A DNA stretch of 64,000 nucleotides from Anaerophaga thermohalophila str. Valhall (GCF_000250735.1 NZ_AHZV01000211.1:1-64000), one strand, 5' to 3'. Counted from the stretch's first letter, positions 1 to 8,783 are shown. Notes: generated from the sequence alone by a model not told the origin. Numbers and translations are program-made.

Positions 1-56
1 CTTTCTGAACAGGCACATGATAAGTGAGAAATTTTCTTGACTTTATAGACGCAACA
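1..56. repeat. R1 repeat, right-end fragment cut by the window edge
   Basis: The first 50 bases match the right end of the R1 element seen at 27080-27245 and 50664-50835: CTTTCTGAACAG, then CACATGATAAGT, a short degenerate hairpin and CTTTATAGAC. The rest of this copy would lie before the window. Confidence 0.7.
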
Positions 57-78
57 GTCCGTTAAACTTTTACAATAC

Positions 79-175
79 GTTGCAAACCAATTGCTTGTGT
101 TTAAAAGGTTGTGTTTGTTAAAATGCAGTATATCAAGATTATGTGAATCATCTTATATCTAAAATTCTAACGACC
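79..175 (+). repeat. R2 repeat, copy a
   Basis: Shares TGCAAA(C/A)CAATTGCTTG at its start, AAAATGCA(G/C)TAT in the middle and ATCTAAAA..CTAACG at its end with 50329-50460. The closing motif is also found at 20160-20180 and 52974-52992. It lies just upstream of hemL and may form part of its leader. Function unknown. Confidence 0.6.
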
Positions 176-251
176 TGTTATAGACGGGCAGTGAGTAATG
201 AATGAGATGATTTACTTTAACAAACTATTGAACGCACTCAAACATCAAAAA

Positions 252-1550
252 ATGGAGTTTATGAGACTATCCAAAAGCAAAGAAGCATTTCAAAAAGCAG
301 TGAATTTAATGCCTGGAGGCGTTAATTCGCCGGTTCGTGCTTTTAAAGGTATAGGTGGTAATCCGGTTTTTATTGAGAGGGGAAAAGGTTCCAGAATCTG
401 GGACATCGATGGGAACGAGTACATTGATTTTGTGGCTTCCTGGGGCCCGTTGATGTTAGGACATGCCCGGGATGAGGTTGTTGAGGCCATCCGGGAAACC
501 GCTGCAAGAGGAACCAGTTTTGGTGCTCCCACACTTCTGGAAAACGAGATGGCACAGCTTATTACAGAGATGGTACCCTCGGTTGAGAAAGTAAGAATGG
601 TTAATTCAGGTACCGAGGCCACCATGAGCGCTTTACGCCTGGCGCGTGGCTATACCAAACGTGATAAGGTGATTAAATTTGCCGGCTGTTTTCATGGTCA
701 TGCCGACAGTTTCCTGATCCAGGCCGGTTCAGGAGCTATGACACTTGGATTGCCAGACAGTCCTGGTGTTACAAAAGCAGCCGCACGCGATACATTGGTC
801 GCTTCTTTTAACAATCTGGAGTCGGTAGAAAAATTATTTGAGGAATATGAAAACCGGATTGCTGCGGTAATCGTGGAGCCGGTGCCGGGAAATATGGGAG
901 TAATTCCTCCCCGCACCGGTTTTCTGCAGGGATTAAAGGAGCTTACATCTCACCACGGTGCATTGCTGATATTCGATGAGGTTATTACGGGCTTCCGTCT
1001 TTCTCCCGGTGGTGCCCAGGACTATCTGGGAGTAACTCCCGATTTGACGACAATGGGCAAAATTATTGGAGGCGGCCTGCCCGTGGGGGCTTTTGGCGGA
1101 CGAGCAGAAATAATGGATTATCTTGCACCCGAAGGACCCGTCTATCAAGCCGGAACTCTCTCGGGAAACCCGCTGGCAATGGCCGCGGGAATTGCTGCTC
1201 TGAAGATTCTCAAAAACAATCCCGAAATCTATAAAGATATTGAAGCAAAGGCAGCACATCTTGAGAGAGGATTGAAGCGCAATCTTGAAAAGACTGGTGT
1301 TTCGGGAGTTGTCAACCGTGTGGGCGGAATGCTTACGCTTTTCTTTACCGGAGAGCATGAAGTTTTCAATTACGAACTGGCTGCTACCTCCGATACAAAG
1401 CGTTATGCTGCATATTTCGCGAACCTGCTTCAGAATGGTATTTATCTTGCTCCATCGCAGTTTGAGTGTACTTTTGTTTCAGATGCTCACACGATGGACG
1501 AAATTGACCGCTTGCTTGAAGTATCCGGGAAAGCTTTGGCCGCCCTGTAG
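252..1550 (+). CDS. hemL: Glutamate-1-semialdehyde 2,1-aminomutase
   Basis: PLP-dependent enzyme of the C5 pathway that turns glutamate-1-semialdehyde into 5-aminolevulinate, the first common tetrapyrrole precursor, in the cytoplasm. The N-terminus carries the family signature [36 protein letters not shown] and [18 protein letters not shown] follow, the last with the PLP-binding lysine near residue 270. An upstream in-frame ATG at 198 would add 18 residues unlike the family; starting at 252 (or 261) gives about 430 residues, the usual length. hemE follows after 37 bases, so the two haem genes are probably co-transcribed. The reading frame is intact. Confidence 0.96.
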   Translation: MEFMRLSKSKEAFQKAVNLMPGGVNSPVRAFKGIGGNPVFIERGKGSRIWDIDGNEYIDFVASWGPLMLGHARDEVVEAIRETAARGTSFGAPTLLENEMAQLITEMVPSVEKVRMVNSGTEATMSALRLARGYTKRDKVIKFAGCFHGHADSFLIQAGSGAMTLGLPDSPGVTKAAARDTLVASFNNLESVEKLFEEYENRIAAVIVEPVPGNMGVIPPRTGFLQGLKELTSHHGALLIFDEVITGFRLSPGGAQDYLGVTPDLTTMGKIIGGGLPVGAFGGRAEIMDYLAPEGPVYQAGTLSGNPLAMAAGIAALKILKNNPEIYKDIEAKAAHLERGLKRNLEKTGVSGVVNRVGGMLTLFFTGEHEVFNYELAATSDTKRYAAYFANLLQNGIYLAPSQFECTFVSDAHTMDEIDRLLEVSGKALAAL

Positions 1551-1587
1551 AAGTCCTCTCTAACAATCTATTGAAATATAAAAGACA

Positions 1588-2619
1588 ATGCACAACAGCC
1601 TCCTGATTGATAAGCTAAAAGGCAAACCGACTCCCAGGCCTCCTGTTTGGTTTATGCGGCAGGCCGGACGAATTCTGCCCGGTTACCGAAAACTTAAAGA
1701 AAAATACTCCTTCCACGAACTGATGAGCAATCCGGATCTGGCATCACAGGTTACCCTGATGCCGGTATACGATTTGGGTGTGGATGCCGCTATTTTGTTT
1801 TCGGATATCCTGGTAGTTCCGGTGGCACTGGGAATGGAAATGTCGTTTACAGGCAGCGGACCGGTATTCCAAAAATCGCTTGCGGAAGCAGAAAAACCAT
1901 CGCAGGAATTAAAACCGGATGCTTCCAGGCTGGAATACATTTACCGGAATATTGATACGATCATTAACCAAAAGCCGGAGAATATTCCTCTTATCGGGTT
2001 TTGCGGCGCTCCCCTCACCACACTTTGTTATATGGTGCAGGGGACAGGCCGAAATCCCGATTTTCCCGAGGTGGTGAAATATCTTTATACAAACAAGCGG
2101 GATGCCCGTAAATTGATAGACGCCATTGCCGGGATGTCGGCTCATTATGCCCGGAATCAGATTCAACACGGAGTTGATGTTTTTCAGCTGTTCGATACAC
2201 ATGCAGGGTTAATCCCCGCAGACCTTTACATGGAACTATTCCTGCCCGCCATTAAGAAAATTTCGGAAACGGTGCGTAATACCGGGACACCATTTATTTT
2301 CTTCCCTAAAGGGTTGGGTACCGGAATTCAATATATCACCCCCGAATTGACCGATTTTGTTAGTGTCGACTGGCAAATGCCCCTCCGGCACGCACGAGGT
2401 TTACTGCCCAGGCAGATTGGAATTCAGGGAAATATCGATCCCCGTCTTTTATATGCCCCGCAAAAAGATATTGCAGAAAGTCTGGAAAAACTTATTCCGT
2501 TTTACCGAGAGCATCCCAACCTGATTATTAATCTTGGGCATGGCTTTTTGCCCGATATTCCTTACGAAAATGCCCGTTTTGTAACAGACTGGGTTAAACA
2601 GGTCAACTGGTCAGGATGA
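1588..2619 (+). CDS. hemE: Uroporphyrinogen decarboxylase
   Basis: Decarboxylates the four acetate side chains of uroporphyrinogen III to give coproporphyrinogen III in haem synthesis. The protein is 343 residues, normal for the family. It has the N-terminal signature PVWFMRQAGR (about residues 19-28), the following LPGYR, the DAAILFSDILVVP stretch with the catalytic aspartate near residue 73, and GFCGAPLTTLCYMV. It follows hemL in the same direction. Its last nine bases overlap the 3' end of the convergent GH130-type gene, so transcripts from the two strands overlap there and no separate terminator is visible. Confidence 0.97.
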   Translation: MHNSLLIDKLKGKPTPRPPVWFMRQAGRILPGYRKLKEKYSFHELMSNPDLASQVTLMPVYDLGVDAAILFSDILVVPVALGMEMSFTGSGPVFQKSLAEAEKPSQELKPDASRLEYIYRNIDTIINQKPENIPLIGFCGAPLTTLCYMVQGTGRNPDFPEVVKYLYTNKRDARKLIDAIAGMSAHYARNQIQHGVDVFQLFDTHAGLIPADLYMELFLPAIKKISETVRNTGTPFIFFPKGLGTGIQYITPELTDFVSVDWQMPLRHARGLLPRQIGIQGNIDPRLLYAPQKDIAESLEKLIPFYREHPNLIINLGHGFLPDIPYENARFVTDWVKQVNWSG

Positions 2620-4074
2620 TGCTTTCAGTTCACGAATCAGGTCATCCATGTTTACCGTGGCAAATGACGAAGCGTAATCGCTCATGGCATACGGAATAAT
2701 AAGTTCTCCATTGTGAATATAGGTACCACAGGTATATACCACGTTGGGTACATAACCGGCCCTTTCATTTTCAGAAGGTATAAGTAAAGGCTCTTTCAAA
2801 CGCCCTGTGACTTTTGTCGGGTCGTTCAGGTCGAGCAGACAGGCGCCAAGCGAATATTTCCTGACCGGCCCGACGCCGTGTGTTATCAAAAGCCATCCGT
2901 GCTCGGTCTCCAGTGGAGAACCCCCGTTGCCAATCTGCATCAGTTCCCATGGGTGAAGCGGCTCCTGGAGTATTTGAGCATGACTCCATTTGCTCAGGTC
3001 ATCGGAAAACATGATGTAATTGTTGACTCCGTCGATGCGTCCTATCATGGCAAATTTTCCGTTTATCCTTCTGGGGAACAATGCCAGGTTTTTGTCTTTG
3101 GCGAATTTGCCATGGATCGGAAATATCCGAAAACGGTAAAAATCTTTTGTAACGATTAGTTTGGGCAAAATGGTGTATCCGTCGTATGCCGTGTAAGTTG
3201 CATAATACGACACAGAGCCGTCATCTTCAACAAACCTCACAAACCGGGCATCCTCAATCCCGTTTTTTTCAAATTTTGACAAAGGAAAAATAACCCGTTC
3301 GGAAAGATCGGTATCCAGCGAAAACCGAATCTCAGTATAGGAGCCGGCCAACCATAATATTTCCTGGAGCGCTTTTTGTGCTTCCAGGCTCAAATCCGAC
3401 TCCTCTTCAATGTTTTGGGCGGCCTCCCTGACCTGATCGTAATTGAATTCATCGGGTAACTGACTGATCACCTTTTGATAGAGATGTTCCTCTATGCCCA
3501 TTTCTTTGAGCTTGCTGGTGAAAAGTTTTTTCTGGTAATTGTGGCTCTTTACCGATTCGGCTTCATCAATCTGGCTGCCCTCATCCTGAACATGTATCTC
3601 GTTATTCTGGTCGATGATTGCTCTGCGAAAAACCAGTGATGAAATATGACCTTCACCGGTTCCCCGCAGACTGATGATGACACGGGTTTGTCCTTCTTCC
3701 AGGCCACTTTGGTCAGGGTCTTCTACAATAGACGGGTTGAACAAAGCTGCCGATTCGACGGCATATTCCATGGTGAAATAGGCTCCGATGAGGAGCTTTC
3801 GGTTTTCCGACAGAACGGTTTTCCCGTTAAGTCCGTCAACAAGATGCTTTACCTTGTTGTAATGCTTTTTGAAAAGGGTTGTAATGCTTCTATGTCGGCG
3901 GGTAAATTCGCGAAGTATCTGGCTCAGATTGGCAAGAACTTCCTGTTCCGGCATTTTCAGAAGGTTCAGAATAACTTTTTTTGCACGTTCGTCACCGTTG
4001 AAAAAGAAGCGGGCAATAACCCGGTTATTATCCGGGTATATGATGGTATTCTTGCGTTCAACTGATAGTTTCAT
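2611..4074 (-). CDS. GH130-type glycosidase/phosphorylase with long N-terminal region
   Basis: A five-bladed propeller protein of the GH130 type; the family contains beta-mannoside phosphorylases and hydrolases. Supporting motifs are FNPSIVEDPDQSG (residues 112-124), SLRGTGEGHISSLVFR (135-150), IEDARF with the family's acidic residue (273-278) and a C-terminal GYVPNVVYTCG close to the GYVHNVVFTCG of the second GH130 protein at 23647-24573. At 487 residues it is much longer than that 308-residue protein because of about 100 N-terminal residues and a helical stretch at roughly 160-245. Substrate cannot be read from sequence. Its 3' end overlaps hemE by nine bases. The upstream region carries an R3 repeat and a four-unit 14-mer array that may control it. 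Confidence 0.8.
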   Translation of the reverse strand: MKLSVERKNTIIYPDNNRVIARFFFNGDERAKKVILNLLKMPEQEVLANLSQILREFTRRHRSITTLFKKHYNKVKHLVDGLNGKTVLSENRKLLIGAYFTMEYAVESAALFNPSIVEDPDQSGLEEGQTRVIISLRGTGEGHISSLVFRRAIIDQNNEIHVQDEGSQIDEAESVKSHNYQKKLFTSKLKEMGIEEHLYQKVISQLPDEFNYDQVREAAQNIEEESDLSLEAQKALQEILWLAGSYTEIRFSLDTDLSERVIFPLSKFEKNGIEDARFVRFVEDDGSVSYYATYTAYDGYTILPKLIVTKDFYRFRIFPIHGKFAKDKNLALFPRRINGKFAMIGRIDGVNNYIMFSDDLSKWSHAQILQEPLHPWELMQIGNGGSPLETEHGWLLITHGVGPVRKYSLGACLLDLNDPTKVTGRLKEPLLIPSENERAGYVPNVVYTCGTYIHNGELIIPYAMSDYASSFATVNMDDLIRELKASS

Positions 4075-4097
4075 TCGTATAAAATTTATTTATTAAG

Positions 4098-4168
4098 GTC
4101 GAATGGAACTCGCATGCAAGAACTTATATATGTTCTTGTTGGGGCAAACTTTGCCATGCTCGTTTCAT
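4098..4168 (-). repeat. R3 repeat, full copy 1
   Basis: Read on the minus strand it runs from ATGAAACGAGCATGGCAAAG to CATGCGAGTTCCATTCGACC and matches 23577-23646 from end to end. It can form two stem-loops: CAAGAAC/GTTCTTG (4117-4123 with 4132-4138) and GGCAA/TTGCC (4143-4147 with 4151-4155). The second stem is GACAA/TTGTC in the other full copy, a compensatory change. Both full copies sit upstream of minus-strand sugar-metabolism genes. Confidence 0.65.
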
Positions 4169-4328
4169 CTCTCTTGTCTCCGATAATTTGATTCCTGAAT
4201 ACAGGGCAAATTTATTAAAATATTTCAGGGCCCGTTTCTATCATGGGTTTGTTTTCGGGGAATAATGTAAATCGGGTTAATTTTTTTGTGAAGTTAGTTT
4301 GACAAACTGACGTATATGATATTTTTAA

Positions 4329-4408
4329 TTAACGCGGATTAAAAATTTAATTAATGCGGATTAAAATGAAATTTAATCCGCATTAAATTTCATTTTAATC
4401 CGCATTAA
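4329..4408. promoter_or_regulatory. Four 14-mer units at 22-bp spacing (27-bp perfect inverted repeat)
   Basis: Units start at 4329, 4351, 4373 and 4395, exactly 22 bp apart. The first two read TTAA(C/T)GCGGATTAA and the last two are the reverse complement TTAATCCGCATTAA. Each unit has TTAAT/ATTAA half-sites around a GCGG core. Units two to four together make a perfect 27-bp inverted repeat (4351-4377 with 4382-4408) around CCGC. Two helical turns between units suggests a multi-site operator for the GH130-type gene; a long hairpin acting as htrA terminator is the alternative. Confidence 0.6.
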
Positions 4409-4493
4409 CTTTAGATACTTAATCGTAATTTTTAAAAGCTTTCAAAGGTTTTTGTGAAAATGACCAGCGTGTATGACAAACATTCCTGTTTGA

Positions 4494-6020
4494 TTACATT
4501 CCAAAGGCATAATAGTATTTGCCCGGATAATCTTCGTATACACCTTCCAGGAACACTCCGCCTTTGATTTTTTCCAGTTGGTTAACGAAACTTTCGACAC
4601 TGCGTACACTGTTACCATTCACTTTGGTGATGATAAAACCTTCACGGACATCGGTGCTGCGCTTCAGTTTACCTTCTTTGAGCCTGGTAATTTTAACACC
4701 GCCTTCAATGCCAATTCTTCTTGCAGTTTCTTTATCTGCCTCTTCAAGTTCAACGCCAAGAATGGTAAGGACATCTCTTTCTTCTTTACGCAAAGGTTTG
4801 GTTTCTCCTTCGCGGTTTCGCAAAACCACATCAAAATCGAGCTCTTCTCCAAAACGATTGATTTTCAGTTTGACTTTATCGCCCGGATGGTGCCTTGCAA
4901 TAATTTCCAGTAATTCTCCGGTTGATTTTACGGGGGTATCATCAACTTGTGTGATAACATCACCTTCTTTTACACCGGCATCACCGGCAGCACTGTTTTC
5001 GGAAATACTGTCGACATATACGCCACTGGTAACGTCGAGGTCTTTTTCCCGTGCCAGATTACCGTCTACCTCCCTGATCATCAGTCCGAGATAACCTCTT
5101 TGTACCGATCCGTATTTGAGCAGGTCGTCCACAACTTTGGATACGATGTTGGCCGGAACAGCAAAACCATAACCTGCATAAGCACCTGTGGGACTTGCAA
5201 TGGCTGTGTTGATACCAACCAGTCCTCCTCTCAGATTGACCAAAGCGCCTCCGCTGTTACCAGGGTTAATGGCAGCATCGGTCTGAATGAATGATTCTAT
5301 GGCATTCTGACTGTGCAGGATGTTTATGTTTCGACCTTTGGCGCTTATAATGCCTGCAGTTACAGTGGAGTTAAGGTTGAAGGGATTGCCCACAGCCAGT
5401 ACCCACTCTCCAACTTCGACCTCGTCGGAATTGGCCAGTGGTAACGGGTCCAAATCGCCTGCCCTGACCTGTAGCAAGGCAATGTCTGTAGAAGGATCGG
5501 CACCAATTACTTTGGCTTTAAGTACCCTGTTGTCATGGAGTGTGACTTCTATGTCATCTGCATTGTCAATAACGTGATTATTGGTTACAATGTATCCGTC
5601 TTCGCTAATGATAACACCTGAACCCGTGCCAACCCGGGTTTGTGGTCCTCTTGGCCGTTGGGGAGAAGGAGATGGTGATTCAAAAGGCAATCCGAAAAAC
5701 CGTTCAAAAATATCATCATTAAAAAAATGACGGAAAGGATCGGGAATGCTTCGGTATTGGTAATTTTGAACGTTTCGAATCTGCGTAGACTTGATATGGA
5801 CCACAGATGGCATTACTTCTTTTGCTACATCCGTGAAATTCAGGGGAACAATATCGCCGTTTTTGTCGGTGGTGAATACTGCACTTACTGCGGGCGTGCC
5901 TGATACGTGTTCTATTTTTATTGGCTGTTTTTCATTGAATCCAAGGAGAAAAAAGCTTCCTGTTACTATGGCACCGCCAATAATTCCGGAAATTATGTAT
6001 GATGCAATCCGTTTCATCAT
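4494..6020 (-). CDS. degP: HtrA/DegP-family periplasmic serine protease
   Basis: Envelope quality-control protease/chaperone. The 508-residue protein starts with an N-terminal membrane anchor or signal (residues 5-27). A trypsin-like domain follows with catalytic His149 (TNNHV), Asp179 (STDIALL) and Ser256 (NPGNSGGAL), all present. Two PDZ domains occupy roughly residues 280-395 and 405-505; the second looks divergent. The start is supported by a strong ribosome-binding site, AAGGAGGG, five bases before the ATG. It sits next to hsp20 and a PfpI-type gene on the same strand, a stress-protein neighbourhood, but 321 bp separate it from hsp20, so it probably has its own promoter. Confidence 0.95.
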   Translation of the reverse strand: MMKRIASYIISGIIGGAIVTGSFFLLGFNEKQPIKIEHVSGTPAVSAVFTTDKNGDIVPLNFTDVAKEVMPSVVHIKSTQIRNVQNYQYRSIPDPFRHFFNDDIFERFFGLPFESPSPSPQRPRGPQTRVGTGSGVIISEDGYIVTNNHVIDNADDIEVTLHDNRVLKAKVIGADPSTDIALLQVRAGDLDPLPLANSDEVEVGEWVLAVGNPFNLNSTVTAGIISAKGRNINILHSQNAIESFIQTDAAINPGNSGGALVNLRGGLVGINTAIASPTGAYAGYGFAVPANIVSKVVDDLLKYGSVQRGYLGLMIREVDGNLAREKDLDVTSGVYVDSISENSAAGDAGVKEGDVITQVDDTPVKSTGELLEIIARHHPGDKVKLKINRFGEELDFDVVLRNREGETKPLRKEERDVLTILGVELEEADKETARRIGIEGGVKITRLKEGKLKRSTDVREGFIITKVNGNSVRSVESFVNQLEKIKGGVFLEGVYEDYPGKYYYAFGM

Positions 6021-6341
6021 AATGCCCTCCTTCTTTTATGGTGAATAAACTATGAGCCCGGTCTGAAAAGCATCTTTGTTGCCAAACTCTGTGTTGTTTT
6101 AAATTTTTGTATCCTCATTAACAATGAGTTAACTCCGGTGCAAAAATTTAAAACGCCTTGATTTTGACAAAAATGTGCTTTTTATACCGCACTCATTTAT
6201 TAACTGGATAAAAGCGACAGCGCCGGGGCGCAACGTCAGGCGTTGCAACCCCGGCGCCTCGTTTGAAGTTGACCTGTTTTTACAGAACAACCCATTTTAC
6301 CTCAATTATGAAGCTTTTGCCGGCTCAGGAAAGAAAGCCGG
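6021..6341. other. Intergenic region hsp20-htrA with GC-rich hairpin
   Basis: Contains a GC-rich inverted repeat at 6219-6257 (GCGCCGGGG with CCCCGGCGC, then GCAACG with CGTTGC, one bulge), unlike the AT-rich surroundings. A smaller hairpin lies directly after the hsp20 stop. The minus-strand segment near 6100-6180 should hold the htrA promoter; only an imperfect TAAATTTTTG is visible there. No coding sequence is supported. Confidence 0.55.
6320..6341 (-). terminator. Possible terminator of hsp20
   Basis: CCGGCT and AGCCGG form a six-base-pair stem immediately after the hsp20 stop codon on the minus strand. There is only a weak run of T after it, so this is tentative. Confidence 0.4.
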
Positions 6342-6797
6342 TTATGAAATTTTTATGGTTTTTGCGGGTTTGGGTTTTACTTCATCTTTCTTGGGCAAAG
6401 TGATATAAAGAATACCGTCGGTGTATTTGGCTGAGATGTCATCCACCTTCACCATGTCTTCCGGAACGTTAAATACGCGCTGGAATGACTGATAGTTAAA
6501 CTCACGACGGGTCACTTTGCCGTCTTTTTCATCTTTGCTCTCTTCTTTCTTTTCTGAGGAGATGGTCAACCTTCCGTTTTGATAATCTACTTTGAAATCT
6601 TTACGCTCCATTCCCGGAGCAGCTACCTCAACAGTAAACTCGTTGTCAGTTTCACGAACATTCACAGCAGGTAAGGTTGAATTGGTACCTGCAAAGTTTG
6701 ACAATCCCCAATCCATCAGGTCGCTGTTAAAGAAGTCTTTGAAAAAGCCTGGGATGGACGGGAATAAATCACCTCCGGTATATTTTTGTAATGCCAT
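6342..6797 (-). CDS. Small heat-shock protein, Hsp20/alpha-crystallin family
   Basis: ATP-independent holdase that binds unfolding cytoplasmic proteins. Of 151 residues, about 42-145 form the alpha-crystallin domain, with PAVNVRETDNEFTVEVAAPG, the charged loop around EKKEESKDEKDGK and the conserved DGILYITLPK near the end. The N-terminal arm contains LFPSIPGFFKDFF. A ribosome-binding site GGAGGG precedes the ATG by about eight bases, which fixes the start. It is flanked by htrA downstream and the PfpI-type gene upstream, all on the minus strand and all stress-linked, but separated by intergenic regions with hairpins. Confidence 0.95.
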   Translation of the reverse strand: MALQKYTGGDLFPSIPGFFKDFFNSDLMDWGLSNFAGTNSTLPAVNVRETDNEFTVEVAAPGMERKDFKVDYQNGRLTISSEKKEESKDEKDGKVTRREFNYQSFQRVFNVPEDMVKVDDISAKYTDGILYITLPKKDEVKPKPAKTIKIS

Positions 6798-6968
6798 AAC
6801 TTAACCCTCCATTTTTTTGGTTAGACATCTGTTTTTTCTCTCGCTTTATCGTTTTTCACTTTTGTGCGTTTCAAATGGTATGCCATTGAATAATGTCTGA
6901 TTTGCTAAAAAATATTAAAAAATAAAATATTGAAAAACAATTACTTTATGATGGGTTAATTCAATAAA

Positions 6969-7000
6969 TAAGGGTGAAAAATGTCGATTTTTCACCCTTA
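6969..7000. terminator. Perfect 13-bp hairpin, terminator-like
   Basis: TAAGGGTGAAAAA and TTTTTCACCCTTA pair perfectly around a six-base loop. On the minus strand the stem is followed by TTTATTG, so it may end the PfpI-type transcript, though about 300 bp after its stop codon. Confidence 0.55.
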
Positions 7001-7163
7001 ATTAGTGCTATAAACTCGCAAAAGTTTTTACAAAATATGTGTCTGTTCAGAAAGTGTCATTTGCAAGGCTTACGAAGCCGCCAAAAACAGAGTCTACCTT
7101 AGTAAATGAGTATTTTGACGACGAGCGTAACGCAGCAAATGGTACTTTATGGACAAACACTAA
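7001..7163. repeat. R1 repeat, copy in reverse orientation
   Basis: Core from GTGTCTGTTCAGAAAGTG at 7039 to TTATGGACAAACAC at 7160; the outer ends read ATTAGTG (about 7001) and CACTAATT. It is the reverse complement of the arrangement at 45436 and 50664. The two halves are imperfect inverted repeats of one another. Confidence 0.75.
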
Positions 7164-7304
7164 TTATCATGACATCTTGTCTTTGTTAACAAAGCTATCA
7201 TGACATTTTTTCAGTAAAGACATTAACAATCAATTAAAATTTTGACAGTTTACTACCGTGTGTACCTGCTCGAAAAACAGATGCTTTATCCGCAGCGTTG
7301 CTTG

Positions 7305-7826
7305 TTAAGGTTGCAATAGTTGAATGAACGCTCGGGCATAAAACGGCAGGTCTGCCGGTGTACGGCTTGAAACCAGATTTTTATCCACCACAACGGCATC
7401 GTCTACCCAATCGGTTCCGGCGTTGATCATGTCATCTTTAATAGCGCCAACACTTGTGGCTCTGCGGTTTTTCAAAATATCCGCAGAAATGGTGACCCAT
7501 CCGGCATGGCAAATTATTCCGATGGGCTTACCGGCTTCGTCTGTCTGTTTTACAAAGGCCAACACATCGGGGTATCGACGAAGTTTGTCGGGGGCATAAC
7601 CACCGGGGATAATCACTCCGTCAAAATTGTCTTTATCCAGATCATTATAGCCAATGTCGGCTATGGCCGGGATGCCGTGTTTGCTTTTGTATTGAGCACC
7701 TGGTTTTTCACCGGCCAGCAACACTTCCGCTCCGGCTTCACGCAAACGAATTACCGGATACCAAAGTTCCAGGTCTTCGTAAAGATCGTGTACCAATGCT
7801 GCGATTTTTTTGTTTTTCAGTTCCAT
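7305..7826 (-). CDS. DJ-1/PfpI-family protein
   Basis: Member of the class I glutamine amidotransferase-like fold that includes intracellular protease PfpI, YhbO and DJ-1, associated with stress and with protein or nucleotide deglycation. The 173-residue protein has the N-terminal acid region YEDLELWYPVIRL, IIPGGYAPDKLRR, and the nucleophile elbow GIICHAGW with Cys106-His107. Length is typical of PfpI. It is read on the minus strand upstream of hsp20 and htrA, which fits a stress role, but exact activity cannot be told from sequence. The start at MELKNKK is the only good one. Confidence 0.9.
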   Translation of the reverse strand: MELKNKKIAALVHDLYEDLELWYPVIRLREAGAEVLLAGEKPGAQYKSKHGIPAIADIGYNDLDKDNFDGVIIPGGYAPDKLRRYPDVLAFVKQTDEAGKPIGIICHAGWVTISADILKNRRATSVGAIKDDMINAGTDWVDDAVVVDKNLVSSRTPADLPFYARAFIQLLQP

Positions 7827-7923
7827 AGTTTCAGTTTTTCTGTTTTTTATTAAACGGTTAAAGATGTATCATTGTTTGATGAGATAGTAGGGTTAAAATT
7901 ACTGTTAACTTTACGGACAATTT

Positions 7924-7986
7924 CGTAAATGAATATTTTGGCGGCAGGCGAAACACAGCAAATGGCACTTTATGAACAAACATTAA
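7924..7986. repeat. R1 repeat, degenerate half copy
   Basis: Matches the right half of the 7039-7160 copy (GTAAATGA.TATTTTG, ACACAGCAAATGG, ACTTTATG.ACAAACA) with many substitutions. It ends seven bases before the start codon of the PP-loop gene, so it forms that gene's immediate upstream region. Confidence 0.6.
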
Positions 7987-7993
7987 GTAGGTT

Positions 7994-8704
7994 ATGGAGA
8001 AAACAATCATAAACTGGAGTGGCGGCAAGGACTCGGCTTTATGCCTGAAATACATTATAGATTCCGAAGAATATGATCCAATTTGCTTGCTCACAACAAT
8101 AAGTAAACCTTATCAACGCATTTCGATGCATGGGGTGCGTACAGAGTTACTGGAAGCCCAGGCAGAAAGCATCGGACTACCTCTTGTGAAAGTGGAAATG
8201 CCCGAAAATCCTTCAATGGGGGATTATGAAAACCTGATGGTGCATAATCTTTCAGTATTGAAAAAAGAGGGTGCTACGGTTTCGGCTTTTGGGGATATTT
8301 TTCTTGAAGATGTGCGGCAGTATCGGGAACAAAACCTGAAAAAGATTTCTCTTAAACCGGCCTTTCCGCTTTGGGGGAAATCAACCAGCCGGCTGGTAAG
8401 AGAGTTTATAGATATGGGGTTTCGTACTATTGTTACCTGCGTGGATGAAAAGTATCTGGATAAGAGTTTTGCCGGACGCGTTATTGATCATGACTTTTTA
8501 AAGGACCTTCCCGCCGGTGTTGATCCTTGTGGAGAGAATGGTGAATTTCATACTTTTGTGTTTGATGCGCCTGTCTTTAAAAACCCGGTTGAACTAAAAA
8601 AGGGAGAAGTTGTATACCGGCAATACCCTGCTGTTGGAGAGGATGTTGACAATAAAGAAAGATTGTCTGCCGGATTTTGGTTTTGCGATCTGGTACCTTG
8701 TTAA
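7994..8704 (+). CDS. PP-loop ATP-binding protein (diphthine-ammonia ligase/DUF71 family)
   Basis: The N-terminal ATP pyrophosphatase loop NWSGGKDSALCL (SGGKDS at residues 9-14) and the C-terminal GENGEFHTFVFDAP signature place this 236-residue protein in the family of Dph6-like ATP-grasping amidases. In eukaryotes and archaea Dph6 finishes diphthamide on elongation factor 2. Bacteria lack diphthamide, so the bacterial role is unknown; an amide-forming reaction with adenylated carboxylate is the family inference. It stands alone between the PfpI-type gene on the other strand and the TamA-like gene. Confidence 0.85.
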   Translation: MEKTIINWSGGKDSALCLKYIIDSEEYDPICLLTTISKPYQRISMHGVRTELLEAQAESIGLPLVKVEMPENPSMGDYENLMVHNLSVLKKEGATVSAFGDIFLEDVRQYREQNLKKISLKPAFPLWGKSTSRLVREFIDMGFRTIVTCVDEKYLDKSFAGRVIDHDFLKDLPAGVDPCGENGEFHTFVFDAPVFKNPVELKKGEVVYRQYPAVGEDVDNKERLSAGFWFCDLVPC

Positions 8705-8783
8705 AACCGGAGTCTTTTATTTCCATTAGATGGGGCTGTCTAAAAACTCTGTTATACCCCACTCATTATACTTTTGTAACAAT

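Larger units (their letters stand above)
4075..4493. other. Intergenic region with R3 copy and 14-mer array
   Basis: A 419-bp gap between two minus-strand genes, downstream of htrA and upstream of the GH130-type gene. It holds an R3 repeat (4098-4168) and the 14-mer array (4329-4408). I see no convincing coding sequence on either strand and no clear TAnnTTTG promoter. Confidence 0.7.
6798..7304. other. Intergenic region with hairpin and R1 copy
   Basis: A 507-bp gap between the PfpI-type gene and hsp20. It contains a perfect 13-bp hairpin (6969-7000) and an R1 element (about 7001-7163). Upstream of hsp20 is an interrupted palindrome AATGG/CCATT around 6874-6887, a possible operator. No gene is apparent. 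Confidence 0.65.

Noticed and set aside
933-1358. 141-codon minus-strand frame opposite hemL
   Set aside because: hemL motifs cover the same bases; the antisense product has no recognisable feature.
4329-4408. 14-mer array as a CRISPR
   Set aside because: Units alternate orientation, spacers are 8 bp and related to each other, and no cas gene is present.
4564-5094. 176-codon frame opposite htrA
   Set aside because: Serine-rich antisense shadow of a well-supported protease gene.
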